DNA of 64,000 bases from Marinobacter daepoensis DSM 16072 (GCF_000421165.1 NZ_ATWI01000008.1:62001-126000), one strand, 5' to 3'; shown: positions 56,601-64,000, counted from the first letter of the stretch. The notes: a model not told the origin generated them from the sequence alone. Translations and numbers: made by a program.

Positions 56601-58217
56601 ACTGGCTTTGAAGGCGCCGGTTCGGGCATCGATCAGGCCAAGGCTGGCATCGCTGACACCGAATTCCGGAACATCACCACCCTGTTCCCAGGACTCAGAA
56701 TCGTAGCCGACGCCCCGGAAGCGGCGGTAGACCGAGCCTGACATCAGGGTCAGTTCCCGGGGATACACCGCCACCGAGTCTGAGGTGCTTTGCGCTACCT
56801 CGCTGTTCAGGACCAGCCCCCATTTGGTGGCCGTTTCCCGCTCACCGCCATCGGATGGCACGTTAACCAAGTGGGTGTAGCGCTCTCCTGGGAGGCGCGC
56901 CGCAAGGGTGGATGAACCGCCCCCGTCCAGGTTGATGGCTTTGACCGCTCCGTAGCCGATCATGATCTGGCCGAGCTTGGTCTGGGTGATGCCATCGTAG
57001 AGCGAGCCCACCGGTTTATCCACCACCAGGAAAAAGGCGCTGCCATCTGCGCGGATACCAAAGGCTGTCCGGCTGCTGATGGCTACCTCGTCCTGGTTGC
57101 TACCGAGTTGTCCGTCCTTGACCAGTAAGCCGCGTCCAAAACCGGCCCCCAGAGCACTTTCAACATTGTCCCAGGCCGGATCGTCGGTCTCGTAACGAAT
57201 ATCGATGTGGCTGCCCACAGTCAGATTGCCATCATCCACGACCAGAGCATGGCCGGCTGGCACAACGTAGTCCGTGCGGTTATCCACCCGTGAAACCACG
57301 ACACCGGACAGTGGGGGTAACTGCACGCTGTTTTGGCCTTCGCCGCGCTCGACCACGCTGATGCCGTTGGCCTCTGAGTCGATTAGTACGGCTTTCCGGC
57401 CCGTCAGATCAATCGTGCCGCGATAGCTTTCCGCGCCGTAAAACTCCAGAGGCGAGGTGCCTCGGCTGAAGGCGCGGTTGGTCTGGGAGGCCTGGTCAAA
57501 GTAGTGAATGTTGCCCAGAGGATTCAGAAGCTGACCATTCTGGTACACGTTCAGGGTAAACGCAGGTACCTGTTCCAGAATATCAACAGAACCGTCTTTG
57601 TAGACGACGATTGCTTCTTCGCTGCGATCGGAGAAACCGGTGTAGGTGACGCCGTCCTTTTTGATCAGGCCCATGTTCCAGCCCTGGGACATACTGTACG
57701 GGTCGGCATTCACGGCCAGGATAACCGGTTGCCCCTGATCAATGGCGTGGTTGGCTGACCCGGTGGTTGTTTCAAACGAGAACTGCCCTTTGGAACGCGT
57801 CAGCGGGACCATGGAGAGGCCAGCTCCCGGGGTGAACTCTGCGCTGAAGATCCCTTCGTTGCGGACATGGTTCAGGCGCCCGCTGGTCAGGACCAGATCT
57901 GGGGTGATCTCGAAGCGCTGGTAACCGGAAATGTCTGTGGCCATGGTTTCACGGGCGGTCAGCCCCTGAACCTGAGGTGCGGGCTCCGGAAGAAACTGGT
58001 CTTCGGCATCCGAAGGCGGCGCGATGATGTTGGCCGTAAATTGCTCTGTGCCGGAAAGGTCATCGACGTAGGGCGTGTCTTTATCAACCGGCACGTTCAC
58101 TTCCCGGTCGACGTACCGGGTATCAGAATCGTCAATACAACCTGCCAGCAATGCGGTAATTAACGACGGCAAGACCGCCGCGCGCCATCGTATGGCGCGT
58201 GGAACAGAAAGTCTCAT
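53658..58217 (-). CDS. giant surface lipoprotein: phosphodiester glycosidase fused to purple-acid-type phosphatase
   Basis: A 1519-residue lipoprotein (lipobox LLAGC, Cys27). Residues about 95-480 form a phosphodiester glycosidase (NAGPA) domain, with VNADPYSMSQGWNMGL, SSRTAFGIRADGSAFFLVVD and AINLDGGGSSTLAAR. Ig-like, carbohydrate-binding-like and cohesin-like beta domains (about 490-1130) follow. Next comes a purple-acid-phosphatase N-domain (about 1140-1235; YMTPGKDASQLNLTWYTS). The C-terminal metallophosphatase (1237-1519) has metal ligands in FGDTQ, HVGDF, PTEGNHE, VMVHRPPY and SGHDHMYSR. ATG 58217 follows GGGAG. It could free a phosphomonoester from glycosyl phosphodiesters, then release phosphate. 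The best Pho-box in the window lies just upstream. Confidence 0.85.
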   Translation of the reverse strand: MRLSVPRAIRWRAAVLPSLITALLAGCIDDSDTRYVDREVNVPVDKDTPYVDDLSGTEQFTANIIAPPSDAEDQFLPEPAPQVQGLTARETMATDISGYQRFEITPDLVLTSGRLNHVRNEGIFSAEFTPGAGLSMVPLTRSKGQFSFETTTGSANHAIDQGQPVILAVNADPYSMSQGWNMGLIKKDGVTYTGFSDRSEEAIVVYKDGSVDILEQVPAFTLNVYQNGQLLNPLGNIHYFDQASQTNRAFSRGTSPLEFYGAESYRGTIDLTGRKAVLIDSEANGISVVERGEGQNSVQLPPLSGVVVSRVDNRTDYVVPAGHALVVDDGNLTVGSHIDIRYETDDPAWDNVESALGAGFGRGLLVKDGQLGSNQDEVAISSRTAFGIRADGSAFFLVVDKPVGSLYDGITQTKLGQIMIGYGAVKAINLDGGGSSTLAARLPGERYTHLVNVPSDGGERETATKWGLVLNSEVAQSTSDSVAVYPRELTLMSGSVYRRFRGVGYDSESWEQGGDVPEFGVSDASLGLIDARTGAFKASSGSAEGYVVVEVGDQKGVARVRVTDDIDEIRFSSDQYTIDSAGSLQLRPQLLSQGESIYYSSNVITYTLDNTDDCAIDPATGLLSAAPVQGRSCRVTATAAGLSASTDVKIGVAPELVTDFEGDNSAFAPGGARHKSVALDPISDQVFDGDVSMKLSWQADPAQPGTFGAYFTDPGQVTELPGYPRYLGVNVYIPDELAGKVWWVRGTLKDADGKTVVLNYNNSGDSLPERGWHFMKAEIGSGYKEPLRFFQPFRFLVLKTAERIDSHVILDNFTAIYSDNTDLSGPGVTATPGADATITNASPTIALQVNDASGVAFDSAYLALDGQDVSYSLTNNGVDRLSYQTANLADGWHRVDYRVQDNNGNVTAGDYLFEVKTGAPRVYIDSDNVQFYPGGTFTLPIRAVDGQSFSQLDLNLDYDATKASLSVLDADLTATNVVTTNGQWSGRFSGFSQDTGVVAYLELKVRDYIQNTFVSVVVNGHLDGETYHHPVIRKEVGSRYRLMTHWGISGQQLDLLVVDQQGKAAPNVTVETFKYSSGTDQVSDVTVLGQTDSEGRLQVSMPYGSDSQNLLFRTYDTQGSSLMTEVQALAERLTPAPRHVYMTPGKDASQLNLTWYTSTDVNTSEVRFGEGSLDQTRYGDSEIMPFFYGSEAGVVRVHHATLDNLKPGTQYHYVVGDGYGNDSPGYNFTTDDGDDRVNIHLFGDTQTVSNDNLFNGSGLVTELYRKMQAQLPDGDLILHVGDFTEDLSDYRYLRLFLEALEGDDMMASRLFVPTEGNHEVYNEGAQKFASMFRFADTDSGVAEPFEGAIYSFDYGNTHIAVITSELTDESDWPKMMNWLRQDMQASDQTWKIVMVHRPPYNGNAASGNGRVMEYLPPVVDELGVDLVLSGHDHMYSRSVPLSGGQPHPQGATYLIAGSDSAKYYDNNGGGIALVADVLFDDNVNTYTTLEIIGDRMHVLTRTLDGTVVDDAYLTTRASR

Positions 58218-58278
58218 GGTGTTCTCCCGAACAACTAGGAAGGGAGCGGGGGCAGAATCGCCCCGCTCGGGAGCGATC

Positions 58279-58323
58279 ACGATATCGAGGGGCGGTGTCA
58301 GTTTGGTGAAGGAACGGTGACAG
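58279..58323 (-). promoter_or_regulatory. Pho-box promoter of the giant phosphatase operon
   Basis: On the minus strand CTGTCAC (58323-58317), CCTTCAC (58312-58306) and CTGACAC (58301-58295) repeat with 4-nt spacers. They match the PhoB repeat CTGTCAC at 7, 5 and 6 of 7 positions. TATCGT (58284-58279) follows after exactly 10 bp, the spacing known for PhoB-activated promoters. It sits 62 bp before the giant gene's ATG. Confidence 0.75.
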
Positions 58324-58336
58324 GTGTTCCGGGCGC

Positions 58337-59110
58337 TCAGCAAGCTCCCTGGACTTCAATGACAAGGTCTGGCCTGAAGCTGGGCGATTCGAACTCGTTG
58401 GGATAGCCGCCCGGATTTGCGACGATGCGGGTGCCGCTGTATTCAATGTCCACTGCTTCATGGACATGTCCGTGAGCCCACAGGGCAGCTTTGCCCATCA
58501 GGCGCGACAGGTCCGAAGCAAAGGCGGGAGAGAGCGCATCGCCGGTATACCGGGGAGGGATGCAGTCGGGCAACGGGGCGTGGTGACTAACGATTACTTT
58601 AGGGCCGCTGAAGGGGGCGGCCAGCCCTGCTTCCAGCCAGTGTACGGCTTCGTGATGCAGCTGCTGGCTGGCTTCCGGAGTAAACAGGGTATCTTCTGGT
58701 TGTTCAATGATCCTGAAGTCTGGCATGAAAGCGAGGGCTTTTTCATGAGTGGCAGCTGGATCGTGCCCAGCAGATGCTGAATACAGCGCAAAATCGGTCC
58801 AGAGGGTGGTGCCAAGAAAACGGATACCGCCGATATCCACATGGGTATTGTCCAGCAGGTGGATGCCAAGCTGCCGAGCTTCCGCCTGAAGCGCTTTTCG
58901 TAACTGGGGCATGGAGTGGCCGTAGTACTCATGATTGCCCGGCACATAAATAACCGGCACATCGCGGAATTGTGCGGCCGCCCAGGCTAACCCCTGGCTG
59001 CCAGAGTGGATGTCTCCGGCCAGGATGACCACATCGGCCGGCACATCCGGCAGCCCGCGCCCTTCATAGAAATGCTCAAGGTGGAGGTCGGAAAGGATTC
59101 TCAGTCGCAC
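58337..59110 (-). CDS. cytoplasmic calcineurin-like metallophosphoesterase
   Basis: A 257-residue metallophosphoesterase without signal peptide. It has metal-binding motifs ILSDLHLEH, LAGDIHSG, PGNHEYYG, VSHHAPLP and AHGHVHEAVD, a complete active site. Similar proteins are widespread and mostly uncharacterised; some hydrolyse cyclic nucleotides or phosphodiesters. It precedes the giant surface phosphatase on the same strand, but the Pho-box promoter separates them. Its own upstream region shows no clear Pho box. Confidence 0.88.
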   Translation of the reverse strand: MRLRILSDLHLEHFYEGRGLPDVPADVVILAGDIHSGSQGLAWAAAQFRDVPVIYVPGNHEYYGHSMPQLRKALQAEARQLGIHLLDNTHVDIGGIRFLGTTLWTDFALYSASAGHDPAATHEKALAFMPDFRIIEQPEDTLFTPEASQQLHHEAVHWLEAGLAAPFSGPKVIVSHHAPLPDCIPPRYTGDALSPAFASDLSRLMGKAALWAHGHVHEAVDIEYSGTRIVANPGGYPNEFESPSFRPDLVIEVQGAC

Positions 59111-59179
59111 AAGTCAGCCCTCAACGTTTTAAATGTTTATTGGAGCCTAGCAGGATAGAGGGCCTCTTTGCAGATAGAT

Positions 59180-59201
59180 AAAAAGCTGCCCGAAGGCAGC
59201 T
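59180..59201 (-). terminator. rho-independent terminator after the 369-residue lipoprotein
   Basis: On the minus strand AGCTGCC, a TTCG loop and GGCAGCT form a 7-bp stem (59201-59184) followed by a short T run. It lies 35 bp past the stop of the lipoprotein gene. Confidence 0.85.
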
Positions 59202-59235
59202 CTTGCATTGCAGTACGTGTGCCGTGAGGCTGATC

Positions 59236-60345
59236 TTAGCGACGGTCTTTCAGCTTGTAGTTGGCGGGTACCTCAAAGCGGCTTGCCCGCTCAGGCTGAA
59301 CCTGTGCGCTGGTGACATCGTAGATGTAGGTGAAAACCGGCTTATCTTTGCCGTATCCCATGTAGTCTTTGGCTTTGTCTTCAGCCGCGGTTTGCAGCAT
59401 GTTCCCGGCCAGTTTGCCAAGGGAACCGACCGGATCGCTCACGTCAAACCCGCCAGAGCCAGACGCGGCCTGTTTCTGTTGCTGACAGGCCTGGTTGTCG
59501 GCGAACCATTCCAGCTTAATGGATACCGGGTAACCTTCGAGCTGGCTCAGCCCTTTGAGAACTTCGGAATCAGAGTCCAGTTCCTGTTTTTCAATGTCAC
59601 CTGAAATCATGGCGACGACTTTATACACGCTGTCTGTGAAGAACTTCGACAGGGGGTTGTTGGCGTCGGCCACGGCCTTCAGGTAGTTGTCCTGAAACTG
59701 GCCGTTGATGCCCCATACGTCCTGCATGGCGGGATCGGCCTGGGTCATCCAGAAATCCATCGTCATGACATGTTTGTCTTCATGACCCTGTTCATCCTGT
59801 GACACCATTTTCCACTGGGCTACAAACTGGTCGGCCGTAAAACCATTGACGACGCGGTCTTTATCTTTCGGTGTCACCGAAAAGCTGAATTCGGAGGTGG
59901 TCATCTGGCAGGCATCGCCGCCCGAGGGATCGTACACTTCCTCTTCTTCACTGGTTTCGCCGTTTTCCAGCTGTTCCCAGATGCTGAGGTCGGTGCAGCC
60001 CTTGAGGGGGCATTCGACATAGTTCTTCCGGGTGTGATCGACCTGCCACTGGAGGTTTTTGTCCAGGCGAGCGATATCCGCTTCGTGGGTTTCTCCAAAG
60101 ATCTGCCGGGAAATCCAGGAATCAAACTCGACGGTATTTTCGATGGTGCGACGGTCGGCCAGGGTATAGGTAACCTGCTCTCCCTGGGAATCCGGAAGGA
60201 TGTAACCACCAATGATGTACTTGGCTTTGACAACACTTGTGTCTGCCAGCGGCGTATTATCAACCACTTTTGGGGTGGAACACCCCGCCAGCCCCAGAGC
60301 CACAACGGCGGCAGACAGCAAGGACAATGAATACTTCACACACAA
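59236..60345 (-). CDS. unidentified 369-residue lipoprotein
   Basis: A 369-residue lipoprotein (lipobox LGLAGC, Cys22). The mature part is acidic and hydrophilic. It contains four Cys in two separated regions (VECPLKGCTDLS, DACQMTTSEF and a later NQACQQQKQ), suggesting disulfides. A Gly/Ser-rich linker (SGSGGFDVSDP) precedes a C-terminal region. No catalytic motif or repeat is evident, and I do not recognise the family. It forms its own unit with a good downstream terminator, and 188 bp separate it from the next gene. Confidence 0.75.
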   Translation of the reverse strand: MCVKYSLSLLSAAVVALGLAGCSTPKVVDNTPLADTSVVKAKYIIGGYILPDSQGEQVTYTLADRRTIENTVEFDSWISRQIFGETHEADIARLDKNLQWQVDHTRKNYVECPLKGCTDLSIWEQLENGETSEEEEVYDPSGGDACQMTTSEFSFSVTPKDKDRVVNGFTADQFVAQWKMVSQDEQGHEDKHVMTMDFWMTQADPAMQDVWGINGQFQDNYLKAVADANNPLSKFFTDSVYKVVAMISGDIEKQELDSDSEVLKGLSQLEGYPVSIKLEWFADNQACQQQKQAASGSGGFDVSDPVGSLGKLAGNMLQTAAEDKAKDYMGYGKDKPVFTYIYDVTSAQVQPERASRFEVPANYKLKDRR

Positions 60346-60533
60346 CTCCCTTTATGGATCTTCATTTAAAGCGATGATACTGACGGAAAGCCTGGTCAGC
60401 TAAATGGCGAACAGGAACCCTCCCTGAGCTCAGGCGCTGTTACGCGTGCGTAGAATACCGGAGAGAGGTGCTTGAATGGTATGAAATTTGTGTGTCTGCC
60501 CGGAGGAAGGGAGCTGCTTATTTGGCGCTAATT

Positions 60534-61049
60534 TCACGCATCGCCGGGTTTGTCCGCCGGGGCGAGTTCACCGCGTGTCCCGATGGTGAAGATGACTTTC
60601 AGTGGTTTGCTCGGGCAGCACAGGGGGTCTTCTCCGGTATAGCTAAACCCGGTCAGGACAAGGCCCTTATCGCCTTCCTGAACGTCTGTGAAAAGGCGTT
60701 CACCTTTGCCTCCAACCTGCGTAAAAGAGAGCAGACGGTAAGTCTTGACTGGTGCTATACCTGCAATGCTGTCGTTGACTGCGTACAGGGCGAGGTACTG
60801 ATTGTTGGTTGCTCCGCCTCCCCAGCCCCCGAGGCTCATGAGCACGGCAACACCGTTGCTGTACCCGGGGCCGCTCAGCGATGAGAGGGGGAGGTAAGAG
60901 GCACTGTCGGGATAGAAAACCGCCCGCCCATCACTGAGTAAGCTTCCCAGCATGCCGGCCTCCTCGGCAAGCTCGTCTGGCAGGGGAGCTGGGGTTGCCA
61001 GAGCAAAACTGCTCCAGAGCAGGAGCGGAAGGATTATAAGGGGATTCAT
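60534..61049 (-). CDS. unidentified secreted 171-residue protein
   Basis: A 171-residue protein with a signal peptide (MNPLIILPLLLWSSFALATP). The mature part is Gly-rich and probably beta (SLGGWGGGATNNQYLALYAV) with a CC pair in EDPLCCPSKPLK. I do not recognise the family. ATG 61049 gives the best signal peptide; AGGAG lies 11 bp upstream, and an in-frame TTG seven codons earlier is also possible. The opposite-strand open frame over this region has no such support. Confidence 0.6.
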   Translation of the reverse strand: MNPLIILPLLLWSSFALATPAPLPDELAEEAGMLGSLLSDGRAVFYPDSASYLPLSSLSGPGYSNGVAVLMSLGGWGGGATNNQYLALYAVNDSIAGIAPVKTYRLLSFTQVGGKGERLFTDVQEGDKGLVLTGFSYTGEDPLCCPSKPLKVIFTIGTRGELAPADKPGDA

Positions 61050-61391
61050 GAACGCATGGACTCCTGCCAATAGTGATACAGATCGCGGATGTTACCTGCG
61101 TGTGAGGACGAGCACATCTTTGCGAGTTTAGCGGTCCTTAGGCAAAGAAACGAGAGGGCGCGCTTCTCACGCGCTCCTATACATAACTCCGAGATATGAT
61201 CGATGCAGGCGAAGAAATCTGGCGGCTTAATGAAGCCCTGATCACCCTCAGCCGATCTTGGCGTGAGTCGCTCAGGCAAACCTTTCATCTGTCATCGGAC
61301 GCCCTGTGCCGTTATGCTTCGGTAACTCGTCACAGTGGCTGCGGAGATCGAGTGCCGCTGTGTAACTGTGTCCAGACGAAGTGAGGTTCTA
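61050..61391. other. 342-bp divergent intergenic region
   Basis: This stretch separates the secreted 171-residue protein gene (leftward) from the panE-like gene (rightward) and must hold both promoters. It contains an imperfect inverted repeat, GGGCGCG with CGCGCTC at about 61157-61176, and an AT-rich patch CTATACATAA near 61177. The short open frames here, on either strand, lack ribosome-binding sites and recognisable products. I see no tRNA, riboswitch or mobile element. Confidence 0.4.
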
Positions 61392-62336
61392 TTGGCTACT
61401 TTGAATATCCTGATCCTGGGGGCCGGGGGCATTGGAGGTTACTACGCTGCCCGGTTGTCTGAAGCTGGCCACAACGTGGTCCTGACCGCCCGTGGCGAGC
61501 ATCTGAACGCGCTCAAGGCGGACGGCCTGACCGTCGACTACGAAGGCGAGGTGCGACACCACGCACTTCCAGCCTGTTCTCACGAGGCGTTGTGCCGGGA
61601 CTACGCACCGGACGATTTTGACCTCGTTGCCGTGACCTTGAAATCTACCGCAACTGAGGCTGTGATGGCGGAACTGGCCAACTGGTTGTGCTCTGGCTCA
61701 GTACCGGTTCTGTCGTTGCAGAACGGTGTCGATAATGAACCATTGATTGCTTCGGTTGTGGGTGAGCAGCGAGTGCTGGGCGGGCTTGCGGTTCGCATCG
61801 GCGGCCATGTGACAGGCCCCGGGCAAGTCTATGCTGAAGGTGTTGCGCAGATCGTGATGGGCGCCTGGCCGAAGCAGCAGGCTGGCGATCCTCGCGAGTC
61901 TCTGCTCAAACAGCTGGATACCGCCTTCAACGAGGCGGGTATTCCCACCACGATGAGCTCTGACATTCGCTACGAACTCTGGCGTAAGCTGGTGATCAAC
62001 AATGGAGTCAATCCGCTATCAGCACTGACGCGCCTGGATACCCGGAGCCTGACCCATCATCCCGAGTTCGGGCCGTTCGTGTATGCCATGATGGCAGAAA
62101 CGGTTGAAGCCGCTAGGGCCGACCACGTGAACCTCACCCAGCAGGATCTGGATGAGATGTTTTCCCTCATTCGCAACTTCAACGCCATCAAAACCTCGAT
62201 GTTGGTGGACCGTGAGAAAGGCCGCCCTCTGGAGCTCGACAGCATCTCGGGTGCCGTGCTTCGCCGTTGCAAAGCACTGGGTGTGGAGGCGCCGGTCACC
62301 GCTTTGGTGTCGGCTTTGCTCCGGCACGGTGTGTAG
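61392..62336 (+). CDS. panE: 2-dehydropantoate 2-reductase family protein (PanE-like ketopantoate reductase)
   Basis: A 314-residue ketopantoate reductase family enzyme, which reduces 2-dehydropantoate to pantoate with NADPH for coenzyme A synthesis. Rossmann motif ILGAGGIGGYYAARL (residues 8-22) is followed by VTLKS and LQNGVDN, with the catalytic Lys region YELWRKLVINNGVNPLSAL and a conserved acidic residue in LELDSISGAVLRR. A TTG start at 61392 is chosen because GTGAGG lies 5-6 bp upstream and the protein then begins just before the first strand. Several paralogues of this family act on other 2-ketoacids, so the pantothenate role is probable, not proven. Confidence 0.85.
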   Translation: MATLNILILGAGGIGGYYAARLSEAGHNVVLTARGEHLNALKADGLTVDYEGEVRHHALPACSHEALCRDYAPDDFDLVAVTLKSTATEAVMAELANWLCSGSVPVLSLQNGVDNEPLIASVVGEQRVLGGLAVRIGGHVTGPGQVYAEGVAQIVMGAWPKQQAGDPRESLLKQLDTAFNEAGIPTTMSSDIRYELWRKLVINNGVNPLSALTRLDTRSLTHHPEFGPFVYAMMAETVEAARADHVNLTQQDLDEMFSLIRNFNAIKTSMLVDREKGRPLELDSISGAVLRRCKALGVEAPVTALVSALLRHGV

Positions 62337-62360
62337 GCACGCGTTGCGGTAACCACGCAT

Positions 62361-62388
62361 AAGGTAGGTTTTACTTTAAAAAGGTAGG
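62361..62388 (+). repeat. short direct repeat upstream of the aldehyde dehydrogenase operon
   Basis: AAGGTAGG occurs at 62361-62368 and again at 62381-62388, 20 bp apart (about two helical turns), in the 118-bp gap before the dehydrogenase gene. The spacing would suit an activator dimer; the motif is unassigned. Confidence 0.3.
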
Positions 62389-62454
62389 AGCCTAACATTG
62401 TTGTCAGGCGAAGGTTTGCCGGCCTGCAACATCGTCCGAAAGGAGGAAGCCAAG

Positions 62455-63921
62455 ATGAGCAACCGTTACACCGACTTTCACCTACAGCCTCTTGGTGGGG
62501 CGTGGCGCGAAGGGGCGGGAGAGCGTCGCCTGACGGTCACCAACCCATTCACTCAGGAACCGTTGGTTTCGCTGGCACTGGCGACGGAGCAGGATCTTGA
62601 GGCCGCGTATTGCGCAGCAGAGCGGGCCCAGAGTGACTGGGCGGAAACTCCGTCATCGGAGCGCTCCGCTTTGTTGCTGCGGGCTGTGTCAGTTTTCGAT
62701 GCCCGCAAAGAAGAAATTATCGACTGGCTGATTCGGGAGTCGGGCAGCACTCGCCTGAAGGCGAACGTGGAGTGGGGGTCGGCCCGCGCCATAACGCTTG
62801 AAGCCGCGAGCATGCCCGGGCGTGCCCACGGCATGACGATGGCATCCGACATCCCCGGCAAAGAGAACCTGATTTATCGCAAACCGCTGGGTGTGGTTGG
62901 TGTGATCAGCCCCTGGAACTTTCCCCTTCACCTCTCCCAACGATCCATTGCACCGGCGCTGGCGCTGGGGAATGCGGTGGTGGTCAAGCCTGCCAGCGAT
63001 ACGCCGGTGACTGGTGGTCTGCTACTTGCCAGAATCTTTGAGGAAGCGGGCCTTCCTGCAGGTGTCCTGAGCGTGGTGGTTGGGGCCGGCCGGGATATCG
63101 GCGATGCTTTTGTGGAGCATCGGGTGCCCCGGATGATTTCCTTTACCGGGTCCACACAGGTAGGACGTGGTATTGGAAGGATCGCCAGTGGTGGAAGGTT
63201 CATCAAAAAGGTCGCTTTGGAACTTGGTGGTAACAGCCCCTTTGTGGTGCTGGACGATGCCGATATTGAGCAAGCGGTAGACGCGGCGGTGATGGGCAAG
63301 TTTCTGCATCAGGGACAGATCTGTATGGCCATTAACCGGATCATCGTGGATGACCGGCGGTATGACGACTTTGTGCAAAAGTTTGTCGCCAGGGTTAAAG
63401 CACTGCCGGTGGGCGACCCCGATGACATGACCACAGTGATCGGCCCAATCATCAATGCGAGTCAGCGAGAAAGCCTTCAGGCTCGAATCGCGAGAGCGCG
63501 GGAGCAGGGCGCGACGGTGTTGCTGGATGGTGACATCCGTGGCCAGCTTGTGCCTCCGCATATTTTTGGAGATGTAGGCCCGGATATGGACATCAGCCGC
63601 GAAGAGTTGTTCGGGCCGCTTGTCGGGATTCAGCGGGCCTGCGATGAAGACCATGCGCTGAAGCTGGCTAACGACAGTGAGTATGGCCTTTCCAGCAGCG
63701 TATTCACCTCAGACCTGGCCCGTGGCGCCCGCTTTGCCCGTCAGCTTCAGGCAGGGATGACGCACATCAACGACATGCCAGTGAATGATGAAGCCCACGT
63801 GCCGTTCGGAGGTGAGAAAAACTCCGGGTTGGGCCGCTTCAATGGTGATTGGGCCATAGAGGAATTCACCACCGTTCAATGGATCAGCGTGCAGCATTCG
63901 CCGCGCGACTATCCCTTCTGA
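62455..63921 (+). CDS. aromatic aldehyde dehydrogenase (benzaldehyde/vanillin-dehydrogenase type)
   Basis: A 488-residue NAD(P)-dependent aldehyde dehydrogenase. Catalytic elements are Asn155 (SPWNFPLHL), Lys178 (VVKPAS), FTGSTQVGR, general-base Glu256 (LELGGN) and nucleophile Cys290 (GQICMAINR), all present. The C-terminal [24 protein letters not shown] favours the aromatic aldehyde branch that includes XylC and Vdh. AAGGAGG lies 8 bp before ATG 62455. An alcohol dehydrogenase gene starts 24 bp downstream, so the pair probably oxidises an aryl alcohol through its aldehyde to the acid. Confidence 0.88.
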   Translation: MSNRYTDFHLQPLGGAWREGAGERRLTVTNPFTQEPLVSLALATEQDLEAAYCAAERAQSDWAETPSSERSALLLRAVSVFDARKEEIIDWLIRESGSTRLKANVEWGSARAITLEAASMPGRAHGMTMASDIPGKENLIYRKPLGVVGVISPWNFPLHLSQRSIAPALALGNAVVVKPASDTPVTGGLLLARIFEEAGLPAGVLSVVVGAGRDIGDAFVEHRVPRMISFTGSTQVGRGIGRIASGGRFIKKVALELGGNSPFVVLDDADIEQAVDAAVMGKFLHQGQICMAINRIIVDDRRYDDFVQKFVARVKALPVGDPDDMTTVIGPIINASQRESLQARIARAREQGATVLLDGDIRGQLVPPHIFGDVGPDMDISREELFGPLVGIQRACDEDHALKLANDSEYGLSSSVFTSDLARGARFARQLQAGMTHINDMPVNDEAHVPFGGEKNSGLGRFNGDWAIEEFTTVQWISVQHSPRDYPF

Positions 63922-63945
63922 CTGACCACGTACGAAGGAGTTTTC

Positions 63946-64000
63946 ATGAAGATACAAGCCGCCGTAACACGCAAACAGGGTGATGATTTTCAATGGCAGG
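63946..64000 (+). CDS. start of a zinc-type alcohol dehydrogenase (3' partial)
   Basis: Only 18 residues are inside the window (MKIQAAVTRKQGDDFQWQ). The opening MKI-x-AAV resembles that of aryl/benzyl alcohol dehydrogenases of the zinc MDR family (XylB-like). AAGGAG lies 5 bp before the ATG. Its position after an aromatic aldehyde dehydrogenase supports this, but the identification rests on very few residues. Confidence 0.6.
   Translation, partial: MKIQAAVTRKQGDDFQWQ

Noticed and set aside
60468-60884. 138-codon rightward open frame over the 171-residue secreted protein
   Set aside because: The leftward frame has a signal peptide and a plausible start; the rightward frame has neither a ribosome-binding site nor recognisable features.
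61196-61384. 62-codon open frame before panE
   Set aside because: It has no ribosome-binding site and no recognisable product, and it ends just before the panE start; treated as promoter region.

Overview
The window looks like a chromosomal segment of a marine gammaproteobacterium, most likely Marinobacter or a close relative. This is inferred from gene content: a glycolate-oxidase locus with a TRAP transporter, the siderophore transport genes, Pseudomonas-like synteny of the Dsb locus, and many secreted phosphatases. Base composition is moderately GC-rich and even. I see no phage, insertion sequence, CRISPR array, tRNA or rRNA.

Layout. 0-5 kb: a TetR regulator divergent from an RND efflux adaptor and pump, with two palindromes between them. 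5-9.5 kb: a leftward operon for a basic amino acid ABC importer that ends in succinylglutamate desuccinylase (astE), with a perfect 27-bp inverted repeat in the middle. 9.5-18.3 kb: glcC divergent from TRAP dctPQM and glcG-glcD-glcE-glcF, a self-contained glycolate (2-hydroxyacid) uptake and oxidation locus with two GlcC-type operators. 18.3-31 kb: iron acquisition, comprising an MFS exporter, a FecBCDE-like ABC importer, a LysR regulator, a catecholate-type TonB receptor and a FatB/CeuE-type binding lipoprotein, with candidate Fur boxes. This region also holds two internally deleted gene remnants (a TonB receptor and a CaCA antiporter) and an Nmad3-family protein. 31-38.9 kb: a penicillin/AHL-acylase-type lipoprotein, an RhtB-type exporter, a tiny ArfA-like ribosome-rescue gene whose stop codon sits in a terminator hairpin, an orphan ParA, an esterase, a DODA dioxygenase and a DosC-type globin-coupled diguanylate cyclase.

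39-59 kb: secreted phosphohydrolases. A Tat-exported alkaline-phosphatase-superfamily lipoprotein with a LamG-like tail, a calcineurin-type phosphoesterase with a LamG-like tail, and an operon of a 1519-residue phosphodiester glycosidase/purple-acid-phosphatase fusion followed by a LamG-like lipoprotein. Each of the three units is preceded by a three-repeat, 11-bp-period Pho-box-like array exactly 10 bp upstream of a -10-like hexamer. The array before the giant gene is the clearest. Between them lie a NUDIX gene and a two-component system divergent from dsbD-tlpA-dsbG, with a CTTAAT-N5-CTTAAT box, then an MFS/LysR pair and a methyltransferase.

59-64 kb: unidentified secreted proteins, a PanE-like ketopantoate reductase, and the start of an aryl aldehyde/alcohol dehydrogenase pair cut by the window edge.

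Most novel candidates: the Pho-box-linked surface phosphatase set with its giant two-enzyme fusion; the ArfA gene with its stop codon in the terminator loop; and the excised-middle receptor remnant that keeps a Fur box, signal peptide and TonB box and leads directly into the siderophore-binding lipoprotein.
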